A DNA stretch of 64,000 nt from Gordius sp. MW1 (GCA_964036665.1 OZ038530.1:6524501-6588500), one strand, 5' to 3'; counted from the stretch's first letter, positions 46,001 to 57,000 are shown. The notes: generated by a model from the sequence alone, not told the origin. Program-made: numbers and translations.

Positions 46001-48192
46001 CAATGTTCATCATGAACTTTTAAATAAACAATAAATGTTTTATTTATACCATTTATAATTTTAGGTAAAAGCGATATGATTAAAAAGCTTAGCTATTGAA
46101 GTTTATTCCATTTTTGAATTAGTAAAATTTTTGAATATCGTAACAATAATTTTTTGATATTTGCCTTAATACAGCTTTTGCTTCACAAATTGATGCTTTA
46201 CGTGACGAGAACAATGTAATTAAGAAATTGGGCGCCACTTTATATTTGTGGGTACGTATTTTCGAATTGCAATTAATTTCTTTCATTTTTTGTGTTAATC
46301 ATTTTATTTTTGAACCTATATATATTGCTACACTTTTAATCAGGTTCCCTCACTAATCGAATATTCCGAGTACTGCTCCAATATGTTTTTGCTTAGGTCC
46401 TTGCTAGAAACCAAATATAGAGGTGATGTTCGCGTCAAAGACTTTTTATCGCGGTGTCAGGATTCTCCTTTTAGTCGGCGATTAGACATTTGGTCTTTTA
46501 TTGGTAATTAGTTCAACCTTAATTTATTTTTATCCCCACCGTCACTGTAAAAAACGAGGGACTTCAATAATCATCTATATTGAAGTTTTTTTCAAATTTT
46601 TTAGATCTACCTCGAAGCCATCTCGTCAAGTATCCTCTTCTTTTGAAGGAGATTCTAAAAATGGTTAGTTATAATAAAAATTAAGCTTTTTAATTAATAT
46701 TTGTAGACACCGGAAACTCATGAAGATTATCCTCTCATAAAACTCTCGGTACTTTTTTACCACATTTTGTGCATTATGTTTTATAATATAAAAGATAAAA
46801 GAAATTGAAAAAATTATATCAATGATTGACAAAAAGATGGGACAAAGCAAATGCTTATATACTATAAATTGTTTGGAATTTCCGCATGACTATCAGGTAA
46901 TATAACATTTTTAATTATTCTGGTTTAACATAATTTTCAAAATTCAAGGTTAAATATTGGAAATTTGTATTGTATGCCACCTTTTTTATAAATATTAAGA
47001 ATATTTGTGCCACGTTATAACGTTTAAGGGCAATTACTGTGGGGGAATAAACAATTAACATAATAAAGTAGATAATGTTTTCTAACTCTTTTTTATATGA
47101 ATATGTTTGATTTTAAGTGTTAGGTTTATAATAAGGCTGGTTTGAGTGTTTTTATCATAATTTGCGTTTTATTATATTTGTTATTTAAAATCATTGAAGG
47201 TAGTAAGAAAAATGTTTTTAATTATTGTGAATGTATAATTGCCTTTAAATAATATAATATTTATGAAAAATACGTATTATTATATTTTTTGCAACATTTT
47301 TAGAAGAATTCATTACTAAAAGAGTGTCAACAATTGATATGTTCAGGAATCTTAAAAACTACCAAAGGAATAGTAACTAAGTTTTCTAAAAAATATATAG
47401 ACATTTGCCATTATATAGAAATTGACGGCTTTCTTGTTTGATAAAATATTTGTTATGACGCGACCGTCGAGTTTTAATGCCAAAAACCCTATAAAATATC
47501 GGGTTTACAAAACGCCGATTCCTATTAATCAATTAATTATTGTTGATGACGAAGAGGCAACTGAGATAGATAAAATTTCTCATAAGAATTTTTCAAATAT
47601 ACCCATCCCCGTAGAAAATAAAACGGAAATTTGTGATCCGTTTTTAGGCGAGTGCTCAAATGTTACTTGTGACAACAAAAAAACGCCTTGTAAGATAATG
47701 CTGGAAGAGTCAATTAATATTCCACAAAGGTGTGATTTCGATGAAAACTACAATAATGTCCTTAATATGACAATTTCTACCCCGCATTTTAAAAAATCTG
47801 TCGGTGAATTACGTCAGATGAAAATTGAAGGAAGGACGGAGGATGCGTGCGTTGACAAGAGAAATTCCTTTTTTGATCATAAAACAAGTTCTTTATATGG
47901 TGGAAGTGTTAAAGGTATAGAAATTAAAGTTTACTATAAAATGGACTCAATTGTTCTATATTTTTATCGCAATATTTTTAAGATGAGTAATATCTGTAAT
48001 TGTTATGCTTATTTGAAAGATATTGGCAAACTTTCGTTTCAATTATACCTTTGCAAAGATCCACTTGATGATAGAAAGGTGCATAATATATGTATTATGG
48101 AGCGTAATATTCTCCTGGCTAATGATTCTCATGACAAAAAACTTTGGGTTGATTCAATAAGAGCTGCGGTCGATAGTTATAAATCTGCTTAG
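43038..48192 (+). CDS. Rho guanine nucleotide exchange factor, NET1/ARHGEF3 type (DH-PH)
   Basis: Activates RhoA-type GTPases by promoting GDP release. Ten exons join in frame into 681 residues: 43038-43127, 43210-43722, 44904-45063, 46175-46251, 46344-46503, 46605-46663, 46707-46748, 46795-46896, 47304-47372 and 47419-48192. The start follows an in-frame stop at 43023, but an earlier non-coding exon is possible. The N-terminal half is poorly conserved until DIKRQEAIHELYRGEMDTVE, the start of the DH domain. Family hallmarks follow: YCSN, CQDSPFSRRLDIWSF and DLPRSHLVKYPLLLKEIL (the conserved DH helix). The PH domain starts at KLTAFLFDKIFVMTRP, with YRVYKTPIPINQL. It ends KKLWVDSIRAAVDSY. A roughly 100-residue insertion interrupts the PH domain. 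Introns of 46 nt occur. Confidence 0.9.
43723..44903 (+). other. Intron 2 of the RhoGEF gene, with repeat fragment
   Basis: The donor is GTATAT and the acceptor TATTGTAAAAG. At 44831-44868 it holds a fragment of the dispersed leader ATTGCTATGCAATTTATGGG, only about 35 bp before the exon. The rest of this 1.2-kb intron is AT-rich. Confidence 0.75.
45064..46174 (+). other. Intron 3 of the RhoGEF gene
   Basis: GTAAAA donor, TACAG acceptor, phase 1. Purely AT-rich; no repeat or internal gene recognised. Confidence 0.75.
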
Positions 48193-49141
48193 ATGACATA
48201 TTAATGTTTATCCAAAATTTTACTGTCATAATGCATACAAGTATTACAAAATTGTTTTAATAATTATTTATGAGAACGTGTGTTATGTATGCCTTGGGAA
48301 AAATATAGTCTATTCAACTTTATCGTTTGTATTTAATATTATTATTTTTCTTGTATAATTTAAAAAACTTAAGCGTTCTAACATTTAAAACTAGTCTGTA
48401 TTAGATATTTTTAAAAATAAATATAAATTCATTGCTGTGACATGTATTAATATAAAAAAATTTATTTCAATATTTATTTTATAAATTGTATATATATATT
48501 GCTAATTTGCGCTTAGAACTGTAGCGAGTTTTGATTCATAGCACAATTTATTTTAAACAAACAATATATGTGATTTCGGTTATCAAATATTTACTAAATA
48601 AAATTTGTTAATTTGCTAACATTTATGTTCCAAAGCCTAATTTATATTTTAAATTTTTAAAACAATTTTTTTAATGAATTTCTTTAAGAATATAAGATAA
48701 TAGATTATAAACACATTAAATGATGAAAAACAATAAAACCCATAATAAGATGTTGAATTTAAGTGACGTTTTTGCATTAAATATCTTTTAATCCAAATTT
48801 GAAATTAAGCATTTTTTAAGTCTAAAGTGAGCGATTAAGATTAGGGAAGGGGACGGCAAAGTTGGGAATAAGAAGAGCGAGTGGTAAATTAAGAATTTAT
48901 AAAAGGGTTTCTAGAGAAGAATTTACTCTTAAATGATAAAGACGTATAGTTTATTCTTGACTTTTTTTTGGTTTTTTAAACTTGGCTCTTTGGTTTTTAA
49001 TTAGCACTAAATTCTTTTCGGAAGGCCATAAAGTGTGTTTTAATAATCCAATTTTTTTCCTTTAAAAACACTATAGATTATCAATTAAAACTTAAAATTA
49101 GTGATGGAGATGTTTTGTAGTTCTCCGACTTTGGAAAATAA
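48193..49141. other. RhoGEF 3' flank, no gene seen
   Basis: AT-rich; includes the gene's 3' UTR. Candidate poly(A) signals (AATAAA-like) occur near 48417 and 48597. No reading frame recognised. Confidence 0.4.
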
Positions 49142-49826
49142 TCATACATTTATATATATAAAGTAAAGTGTATGTATGTAAGGGCTAAATTCTGAAACTA
49201 CCACCCGATTCGCGCGAAACTTTACCCGTAGGTTCCCAGGGCCAGGGGTAAAATAGCTTTTGCAGAATCCTAAAATTCCTTTTAGTTTTAAAAAAGGGCT
49301 AAATTCTGAAACTACCGTCCCGATTCGCGCGAAAATTTAGCCGTAGATGCCCAGGGCGGCCAGGGGTAAAATAGCTTTTCGCTTTAAAAATATCGGACAT
49401 TTCCCGGCCAGCAGTTTCATTTATAGCATCATATACAATAATGACGTCATACATACATGGCTGAAGTTTTCTCGAATTAGATATTTAAAAGTGTAATAAA
49501 AATGTTAGAGTATACGGTCAAAATTATTGGGGTTTAACATACTATTTAAATTAAATAATAAAATTTAAATTATGCAATTTTTTCCATTAATAGCACGTGG
49601 TCGATCATAGAAGCATATTTTTAATAATATGTTATATAGTTTTATAATAGGAAAAGGCATATTTATAAAGATTGAATAAATTTACAACCGTTTTAAATAT
49701 TATTTGGTATTTTTTACTTTTATAGGTCAAAAAGTGCGATGTTAAACTCTCTTACAGATTAATTTTTACTAATTATTTAGCCAATAAGGGACTAAGCCAA
49801 AGCAACGCTTGGCCGGGCACAGCTAG
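49142..49826 (+). mobile_element. Non-autonomous Helitron-like element
   Basis: The 3' end has the hallmark structure: a GCCAA/TTGGC hairpin (49796-49813, 8-nt loop), 9 nt, then CTAG at 49823-49826, followed by T. The proposed 5' end begins TC (49142) after A, and runs into ATATATATAAAG, a common Helitron start. There are no target duplications, as expected. The interior has two copies of the block ACTTTACCCGTAGG-type sequence shared with 24965-25225 and 31810-32060. Non-coding. The 5' boundary is less certain than the 3'. Confidence 0.65.
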
Positions 49827-50082
49827 TTATTATATTTTGTTGACAATAATTTAAAACCTTTTAATCTATTTTTTCATTATAAAACTATTTTTATGGTACA
49901 AAGTAATTGAAACAAAGCTAGTTATATTGTATTCTTTGTAAAAATAATATGTGGAAACTTTAAAAGGAGCCATATATCGTAAACTAAGAAAATAAACTAA
50001 AAAAAATATTGAAAAGACTCCGAGATTGCTGAGTTCCCCGAGGTTTTAATAAAATAATTTGTATCCTTTATTAAATTTTTTT

Positions 50083-50098
50083 ACTGATACTCAACATT
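50083..50098 (+). repeat. Left copy of a 16-bp direct repeat flanking the LINE
   Basis: ACTGATACTCAACATT here is identical to 54725-54740. The pair is the probable target-site duplication of the RTE-type LINE. Confidence 0.55.
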
Positions 50099-50130
50099 AA
50101 CACTACCTACGACGGTTCCAAGTCCGTAGT

Positions 50131-51714
50131 GTTTCGATCTCGAAAACAAAATCTCGTCTCGGGAGCGATTATGAAAATCTCGTCTCGGTCTAGAAAAATC
50201 TCGGTCTCGTCTCAACGAGAATTCTCGTCTCGACTTTTTTAAAAAAATATATACGGAACAAAAATTTCTCCTCTTTTATTAAAAATATTAAATAAGTGTT
50301 AAAAAATCCAAATGGCAAACTTTTATATTTTTGGAAAAACTTTAATACACAAACTTTTTAAAGATTCAGCGGGACATCTCATTGACAATATAGAGATGAA
50401 TTAATTCCTAAAGATAACATTTTCTGTAAAAAGTGCAGACTAAAAAAACTATAAATTAATTTGAAATATAAAAAATTAAATTTTATTGTTCTAGCAAATT
50501 ATAGCATTTGTATCAAATTCACTGTGTCTGTCAACTATAAATGGACTTTGAAAATTTTAAATTCGCTTATAGTTGATTTAGTTGCATAATTGAGCAAATT
50601 GAGACCCTTTATTAACCCTTGGCTAAAGCTTCAAAGTAAACCTTAAGATATTTAAGGCAAACGTTTAAGTCCATTGATATTACCATCATCAATTATAGCC
50701 CATAGTGTTTATTGCATGTTTACTATAGCGCTATAAACCACAAAGTGCGAGTGACATTTAATGATATTATTATCTACAGAATTGATAACTAGTTGCACAA
50801 ATTAAAAGGTTGTAAAAACAACAATAAAAGCAGCATATAGGATTAAAAACATAAAGTTTTAAACTTTAAATTAAAGAGTTCGTATAAATGTATGACAAAA
50901 ATCATTATAATCAAATTTATATTCCAAATAATTACCTAACAATTCTAACTAACTTTGCCATTAAATAGTTATTTATTGAATATAGCATATGTTCGTGTAT
51001 TTATTATATATTGCACAATTATAGTAAATTTGAATGCACCTAGTTGAAACATAAAAACTTTTAAAACTCACGATTTAAGATTTAATCTATTACGGTGTCA
51101 TTAAAAACTCTATTGTACTTTTGAAATCGTTAGGCGGGTGCTCAAAAACCTCGAGCCACCTTAGCTTAACTTGTATAATTATTCAAACTGATTGACCACC
51201 AATTTATAATTACCGCATCATGCAGGATGAGTAACTGCGAAATACAAATATGCTTTAGTAATATTTACTATTTCATCAGAATTTCTAAGCATAAAATTTT
51301 GTATATAATGCTATGGATACTTATATGTGAGAACTATATTATAAAATTATTCACATACCCTAAGGGTCAACCATACTTAGGTAAATGATTGCCAAATTTT
51401 AATTTCATTGCAAAAATATATAATATTTACTACACTTAGAAATTTTTTTAATATCAAATATATTCCATACTTATCGATTTACACTTAATACCTGAATTGT
51501 AAATCATGTAATTTAAAATACACAATAATTTACTAAAATCTAACGATCAATAAAAAGTCGAGATCTCACCGAAAAAATCTCGTATTGTCTCGTCTAGACA
51601 TCAAAATTCTCGTCTCGATCTCGACTCCATTTTTCAAATTCTCGTCTCGTCTTGTCTCGGTTTTTCGAGACAAGACGAGACCGAGATTTTTCTCGGGTTA
51701 TCCGCATCACTAAA
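50131..51714. mobile_element. CTCG-rich DNA transposon-like element
   Basis: Both ends begin TAGTG in inverted orientation (TAGTGTTTCGATCTCG left; TAGTGATGCGGATAACCCG right), and both continue into arms dense in TCTCG (50135-50230 and 51550-51690). It is non-coding inside. It shares blocks with 4320-5140. Flanking sequence AAGTCCG left and AAGTGTCCG right may be a decayed duplication. A hAT origin is possible but not proven. It appears to have inserted into the 5' end of the LINE. Confidence 0.55.
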
Positions 51715-54700
51715 AGTGTCCGTGTGCAAAAAGTGGAGGGTTGGCGTCAGGTCGGAAACCGGCTATAAAAACCAACTCCAAAATTTTGATAGTTTCAAAC
51801 AAGATTATACAAGAAAAGGCTAGGGCTCCACAAACGACGCGCACTGCACCCGCCCGTGCAATGTGAAAAATACACTTGGGTCACTGCCCAACTCACAACG
51901 AAGGAGGTTAAGTAAATTAGTTGTTGAAAGAATGCGAATAACGTGTTGGAATGTGGGAACGTTGACGGGGAAGAGCATCGAGGTCGCACAAATGCTAAAA
52001 AGAAGAGGTACACATCGCTTGCCTAAAGAGACGAGGTCGAACGGAGCGAATGCTCGGGACTTAGGAGAAGGATACAAGCTTTTCTACCGTGAGTCACCAA
52101 ATCGTAGAAACGGAGTCGGTATCGTTCTAAGCGAATCGTTCAAGGATAAGGTGGTGGAAGTCAAGCGTTGTTCCGACAGGCTAATGTGGGTGAAGATTGC
52201 AGATCAAGGGGGCCTCTTAGCCGTTATGTGCGCATATGCTCCCCAATGGGTGTTTGGAATCAGAGAAAGACATATTCTTCGATTCATTGAAAAAGGAAAT
52301 ACAAGGAATAGGACAAGAAGAAAGGCTAATTATTGGGGGAGATTTCAACGCTCACGTAGGGAAAGATCGCCTCGGGTATGGATGCAAGCATGGAGGCTAT
52401 GGGCATGGTCTGAAGAACAAAGAATGGGAAAAACTTCTCCAAGTACCCCAAGCATATGACATGGCGATCGTTAACACTTATTTTGAAAAACGCGAAGATC
52501 ATATTGTAACCTATAGAAGTGGGATGCATTTTAGTCAAATTAAATATTTGCTTATCCGGCAAAAGGACTTATGGAGTATCAAGGATTGCAAAGTAATACC
52601 GGGAGAAGAAATCGCCAGGCAACATCGTTCCCTTGTATGGATCTTGACAGAAGAGTATTTCCCGAAAGGAGAAAGGTCTATGAACCTCGAATTCGATATG
52701 AAAGGCTAAAGGATAGGTCGGCAAACGAAAAATACCATCAAAAAGCGTCCTCACTCTTGGGTTTTAGGAAGATGCAAAGAGACGTAGACGACAGGGAGAC
52801 GCTATCTAAAGGCATTAAGGAAACAGCGATTCATGTTCTAGAACAGACCAAAGGAGGTAAAGCTATGAATAGGGAACTATGGTGGTGGGATCAATCGGTT
52901 AAGATTTCATCAAAAGAAAGAAAAATCTATATAGAAGGTGGCATAAATCAAAAAAGTCGGAGGATTATCAAGAATATAGGGACGCAAAGAGGGCCGCAAA
53001 AAGGCCGTTGCAATAGCGAAGAATGCCGCCTACACCGAGATGGCAAACAAACTGGATCATAAAGAGGGCGATAGGCTTATTTACAAATTGGCCAAGATAA
53101 GGGAGAAGAAAGGTCGCGATGTTGGAGTTCTTAAAATAGTCAAAAACGAGTCAAACCTTATTCAAGCCAAAGAAGTGAAGGAAAGGTGGAAAGGATATTT
53201 TAAGAAACTTATGAATATTGCAAATGATAAGGATTCCCTTCCCAAAATTGAACCAAATATAAGTATGGTCAAACTCTTTCAGGAGGATGAAGTTGGGGTA
53301 CAAATGAACAAGATGCAAATAGGAAAAGCCAATGGCCCAGATGGAATACCTATGGAAGCATTGCTCGGATGTCGTGAAGAAGGAGTCACCACCATGACGA
53401 ACCTCCTTAACAAGATATTGGTGAAGAGCGAATTCCGAATCAATGGAGAGCAAGCACGATTATACCCTTATTTAAAGGCAAAGGAGACCCTCAGGACTGT
53501 AGCAATTACAGAGGTATCAAGCTAACTTGCCACTCCTTGAAGCTTATGGAAAGAATCTTAGTAACAAGGCTGAAAAACGATGTGGAAATATCGGCTAATC
53601 AATTCCGATTAGTGGCCGGCAAGTCCACAATCGACCCAATCTTCGCACTAAGACAAATGATGGATAAGTATGGTGAAAAGAGAAAGACCTACATATGGTT
53701 TTTATCGACTTAGAGAAAGCTTATGACACGGTTCCCCGCGATTTATGTGGTGGTGCCTGAGGAAACAAAATATCCCTGACGCATATATACGGCTTATGAA
53801 AAATATTTATGAAGTTTCAAACTCATGCGTTAGGACGATAGTTGGAGACTCTAAACCTTTTCGGGTTAAAATTGGATTACATCAAGGATCTGCTTTAAGT
53901 CCCTTTTTATTTAATATAATTATAGACACGATAACGAGGGTCATTCAAAAGTCATCGCCATGTTGTATGCTATATACCGATGATATAGCCCTATGCGAGG
54001 AAACAAGAGAGAAGGTATTTGAAGAAGCCGAAAAATGGTCAAAGCGCTTAGCTGAATATGGTTTAAAAGTCAACGATCGAAAAACGGTATACATGGAAAT
54101 GAACGTTACAGGCACCCCATCGCTGGATGACCATCTAAAGTACCCAAAAGTAGAAAGATTCACATACCTCGGCTCGATACATCAAGAGGGAGGTTGCGCA
54201 GCGGAGGTCAATGCCCGGGTCCAATAAGGATGGCTAAAATGGCGAAGTATATCCGTTGTAATGTGCGACAAGAAAATGCCAATATGGTTGAAGAGCAAAG
54301 CTTACAAATCCATCGTAAGACCGGTGTTACTCTATGGAAGTGAAACATGGGCATTAAACAACACGGAAGGAAAGCTATTACAAGCCAGAGAGATGAGAAT
54401 GATCGACCATATGACGAATGACTTTCTTATGACAAAAATGGGTATTCAACCTATGGCGGACATGAAGAACGAAAATCGGCTAAGGTGGTATGGGGTATAT
54501 ACTAAGAAGGGACACGGATGACGTAAATCGAAAATTACTGGACATGGAGGTACCGACCGGGGATGAGAAAAAGAGGAGGACCCCGTGTCACGTGGAAAGG
54601 GCAAGTCGATAAAGTTATGAAAACTAAAGAGATTAGTCAAGACATGGCACTCATCCGGTCAAGATGGAAGAAGCTTATCAAAACAAACCCCACGAATGTG

Positions 54701-54724
54701 GGACCAAATAACTGATAGAAGAAG
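51715..54724 (+). pseudogene. RTE-type LINE: endonuclease and reverse transcriptase, frameshifted
   Basis: Non-LTR retrotransposon of the RTE clade, the source of craniofacial-development-protein-2-like sequences. The APE-type endonuclease starts near 51930 (MRITCWNVGTLTGKS). After a frameshift near 52240 it continues with LIIGGDFNAHVGKDRLGYG and the weaker HIVTYRSG region. Reverse transcriptase blocks follow in several frames: GKANGPDGIPMEALL (53318), LEKAYDTVP (about 53715), GLHQGSALSPFLFNIIID (53875), LYTDDIAL (catalytic YxDD, about 53970) and RPVLLYGSETWALN (54318). The C-terminal RRGPRVTWKGQVDKVM is at about 54575 and the frame stops near 54715. At least five frame changes make it inactive. 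It is nearly full length. Confidence 0.88.
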
Positions 54725-54740
54725 ACTGATACTCAACATT
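54725..54740 (+). repeat. Right copy of the 16-bp direct repeat flanking the LINE
   Basis: Identical to 50083-50098 and placed right after the LINE 3' end, where a target duplication is expected. Confidence 0.55.
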
Positions 54741-54913
54741 GTCGACTATATTAAGAAAGTATTTTTCGAAGTCATTTTTTCTGTTTTGAATATGATTACA
54801 TAGCAGAATAAATATGTAGGTTGATACAATATTAAACGAAAACAAAATAATATTAATAGTCCTAATCACCCAAAATATTGAGGTGCTCGCTCGTGGCCGT
54901 GTTCATCCGAAAT

Positions 54914-54982
54914 TTTATATTCAGAGGTTTGTACAACCCATGAGCCCGGTGGGCTTGAGGGGGTCGGGCTTATCTGGTCTCT
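54914..54982. mobile_element. Tiny hAT-like deletion derivative
   Basis: Begins CAGAGGTTTGTACAACCC and ends TATCTGGTCTCTG, the same inverted ends as the 1.7-kb element at 7567-9281, with only GCCCG-like sequence between. No clear target duplication. Confidence 0.45.
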
Positions 54983-55044
54983 GATTCTAAGCCCGTCTCT
55001 TCTATTTGACTTATAGTTAATGTATTATAAGGGCCAGTCTTATA

Positions 55045-55989
55045 CATAGACTAAATAGACTGCTCATTCGCTTTAAAAAAGTGATGCCAATTTTGACCTC
55101 CATTTGTAAGTACTACAACGAGAGAGTCGATTCTAACGTTATAAGGGGGTGATTCGCTCCTCTTCTTATTTTTTACCCTCTTTGTCACCCTGGGGGGGGG
55201 GCCAAAAAGCCCTTTTTATCCCTTTCAAAATATTTTTGTGAATTTTTGCGGTCACCGTGGTGACAAATGTCATAATCAACATTTTCTTTTGAAATTAATA
55301 TATTTTTTTTGAAAATTGACTATCACCCCCCCCCCCCTCCCCGGCATTAGAAAGAGAGTAAAAAATTAGGAGGGGGGAGGGCGCAAAACGCCCTGCCCCC
55401 CCCCTCTCCCCCGCATCAGAAAGAGGGTAAAAAATTTGGGGGGGGGGGGCAAAACACCCCCTGCCCCCCCCCCCGCATCCGAAAGAGGGTAAAAAATTTT
55501 GGGGGGGGGGGCAAAACACCCCCCTGCCTCCTCCTCTCCCCCGCATCAGAAAGAGGGTAAAAAATAAGGGGGGGGGGCAAAACACCCCCTGTCAGAAAGA
55601 GGGTAAAAAATTGGGGGGGGGCAAAACACCCCCCCCCCCCCTTCCCCGGGTGAGAAAGAGGGTAAAAAATAATGGGGGGGGGGCAAAACACCCCACATGC
55701 CCCCCCCCGGGTGAGAAAGAGGGTAAAAAATGGGGGGGGGGCAAAACACCCCCCTGCCCCCCCCCTCTCCCCCGCATCAGAAAGAGGGTAAAAAATTAGG
55801 GGGGGGAAAACATCCCCCTCCCCCTCCCCGGGTGAGAAAAAGGGTAAAAAATAGAGAGTATATATAGAATCCCATTATAACGTTAGAAAAGACTCTCTCG
55901 TTGTAGTACTTACAAATGGCGGTCAAAATTGGCATCACTTTTTCGGTACGTGTGTACGTATAATGAATGAGCAGTCTATTTAGTCTATG
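55045..55989. mobile_element. Foldback element with G-rich minisatellite core and 8-bp duplication
   Basis: The inverted arms at 55045-55146 and 55873-55989 are near-identical. Both start CATAGACTAAATAGACTGCT and continue through GTGATGCCAATTTTGAC and TACTACAACGAGAGAGTC to TAACGTTATAA. One arm has an extra stretch of about 18 bp. GTCTTATA is duplicated at 55037-55044 and 55990-55997. CA...TG ends with an 8-bp duplication suggest the hAT superfamily. The core is the minisatellite described separately. Sequence to the right of the insertion is repeated at 63541 onward without the element. Confidence 0.92.
55324..55855 (-). repeat. G-run/C-run minisatellite, about nine units
   Basis: Units read GGGGGGCAAAACA, a C-run, then CAGAAAGAGGGTAAAAAAT or a GTGAGAAAGAGGG variant. 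This is the reverse complement of the unit at 10918-11785, with more variable spacers (GCATCAG or GGGTGAG). Apparent ORFs on either strand are low-complexity artefacts. Confidence 0.88.
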
Positions 55990-55998
55990 GTCTTATAC

Positions 55999-56700
55999 GA
56001 TCCAACTTCAAAGCACCATATTTATGTTTGTCTAAATATGCTATATACATGTCGTGGAATCAACATTTAGTTTAGTCCCCATATGAATATGCATTAATAA
56101 GCGTAATTAAACGATAAATATTTGTTTATTAGCAAAAACAGAACAATAATGACGTGACGCTCACGCGCGAAACGAAAAAAAAACGAAGTTAATTTTTGGG
56201 CTAATTTATCAAACTCTTTATATTTTATTAATATCTTTATATTCATCGTGAAATTTATCATATATTTCACGAAAATAACAATTGTAAATAGGAGGCATTC
56301 ATAATGAAACCGCAGACGATTATTTTCTCCCCCCTGCAAAAAGCGTACGAAAATAAGATACAAATCATTTTGTACTTTTCGCGCGATGGTTAAAAAATTG
56401 AATTTGGTATGTATGTATTTATATAATTTTAAATGTTTATGGAATAATTATGATCTTATCAATGAATATCATTAATATATGATAAATTTCACCATGAATA
56501 TAAAGATATTAATAAAAAAATGAAAAGTTTGATAATTATCCCAAAAATTAACTTCGTTTTTTTTCGCTTCGCGCGTCAGACGCGGCTATGTTATTACATG
56601 CATTGGCTTTTTTAATCTAGATTCAAAGTCGCGTATTAAGACGCACCCTAAGCCAAATATATATTATCACCTTCGATAAGATCAAAGACGCAAAAAATTA
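55999..56700 (+). repeat. Dispersed repeat shared with 63541-63812
   Basis: Starts GATCCAACTTCAAAGC and continues with the TAAATATGC and TACATGTCGTGGAATCAACA blocks, GCGTAATTAAACGATAAATA, then (after the foldback at 56163-56576) GACGCGGCTATG and AATCTAGATTCAAAGTCGCG. The same order is found at 63541-63812 without either foldback. It may be part of a larger unrecognised transposon. Confidence 0.75.
56163..56576. mobile_element. Foldback element, about 414 bp
   Basis: The arms start ACGCGCGAAACG (left) and, reverse complemented, ACGCGCGAAGCG (right). Both continue with AAAACGAAGTTAATTTTTGG, ATCAAACT, TTAATATCTTTATATTCAT and GTGAAATTTATCAT. They thus pair for about 110 bp. The loop has no gene. 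It is missing from the related sequence near 63728, where GTGACGCTAGTATTAAGACG is continuous. Confidence 0.82.
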
Positions 56701-56842
56701 TAAATACTTTAGCCTTTTCTCTGCCTTAAAAATATCTACTTCGACTTTCTAACTTTTCATTTTTAAAGTGTATAGTCCAATTCCTTTTTCAACAATAAAA
56801 AAAGATATTTGTAGCTTATTTAACAACTCTAAATATATGTGA

Positions 56843-56992
56843 CATGGGCGTAGCCAGGTTTTGGATTAGGGGGGGGGGGGCAAAACGTTTAAAAGTTTAA
56901 TTAGAGGGGGGCAAAACATAATGTTTTTTGATGTTTTTAAGTTTTTGCAACGAAATTTTTTTTTCGTAATTTAGGGGCTGGCTACGCCCATG
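56843..56992. mobile_element. 150-bp MITE with 8-bp duplication ATATGTGA
   Basis: Perfect inverted ends CATGGGCGTAGCCAG and CTGGCTACGCCCATG. ATATGTGA is duplicated at 56835-56842 and 56993-57000. G-run and AT-rich interior. Structure fits a hAT-type MITE. A more decayed relative is at 21922-22090 and a half copy near 62540. Confidence 0.88.
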
Positions 56993-57000
56993 ATATGTGA

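Noticed and set aside
55295-55799. Proline/glycine-rich ORFs on both strands at 55.3-55.8 kb
   Set aside because: Same minisatellite artefact as at 10.9-11.8 kb.
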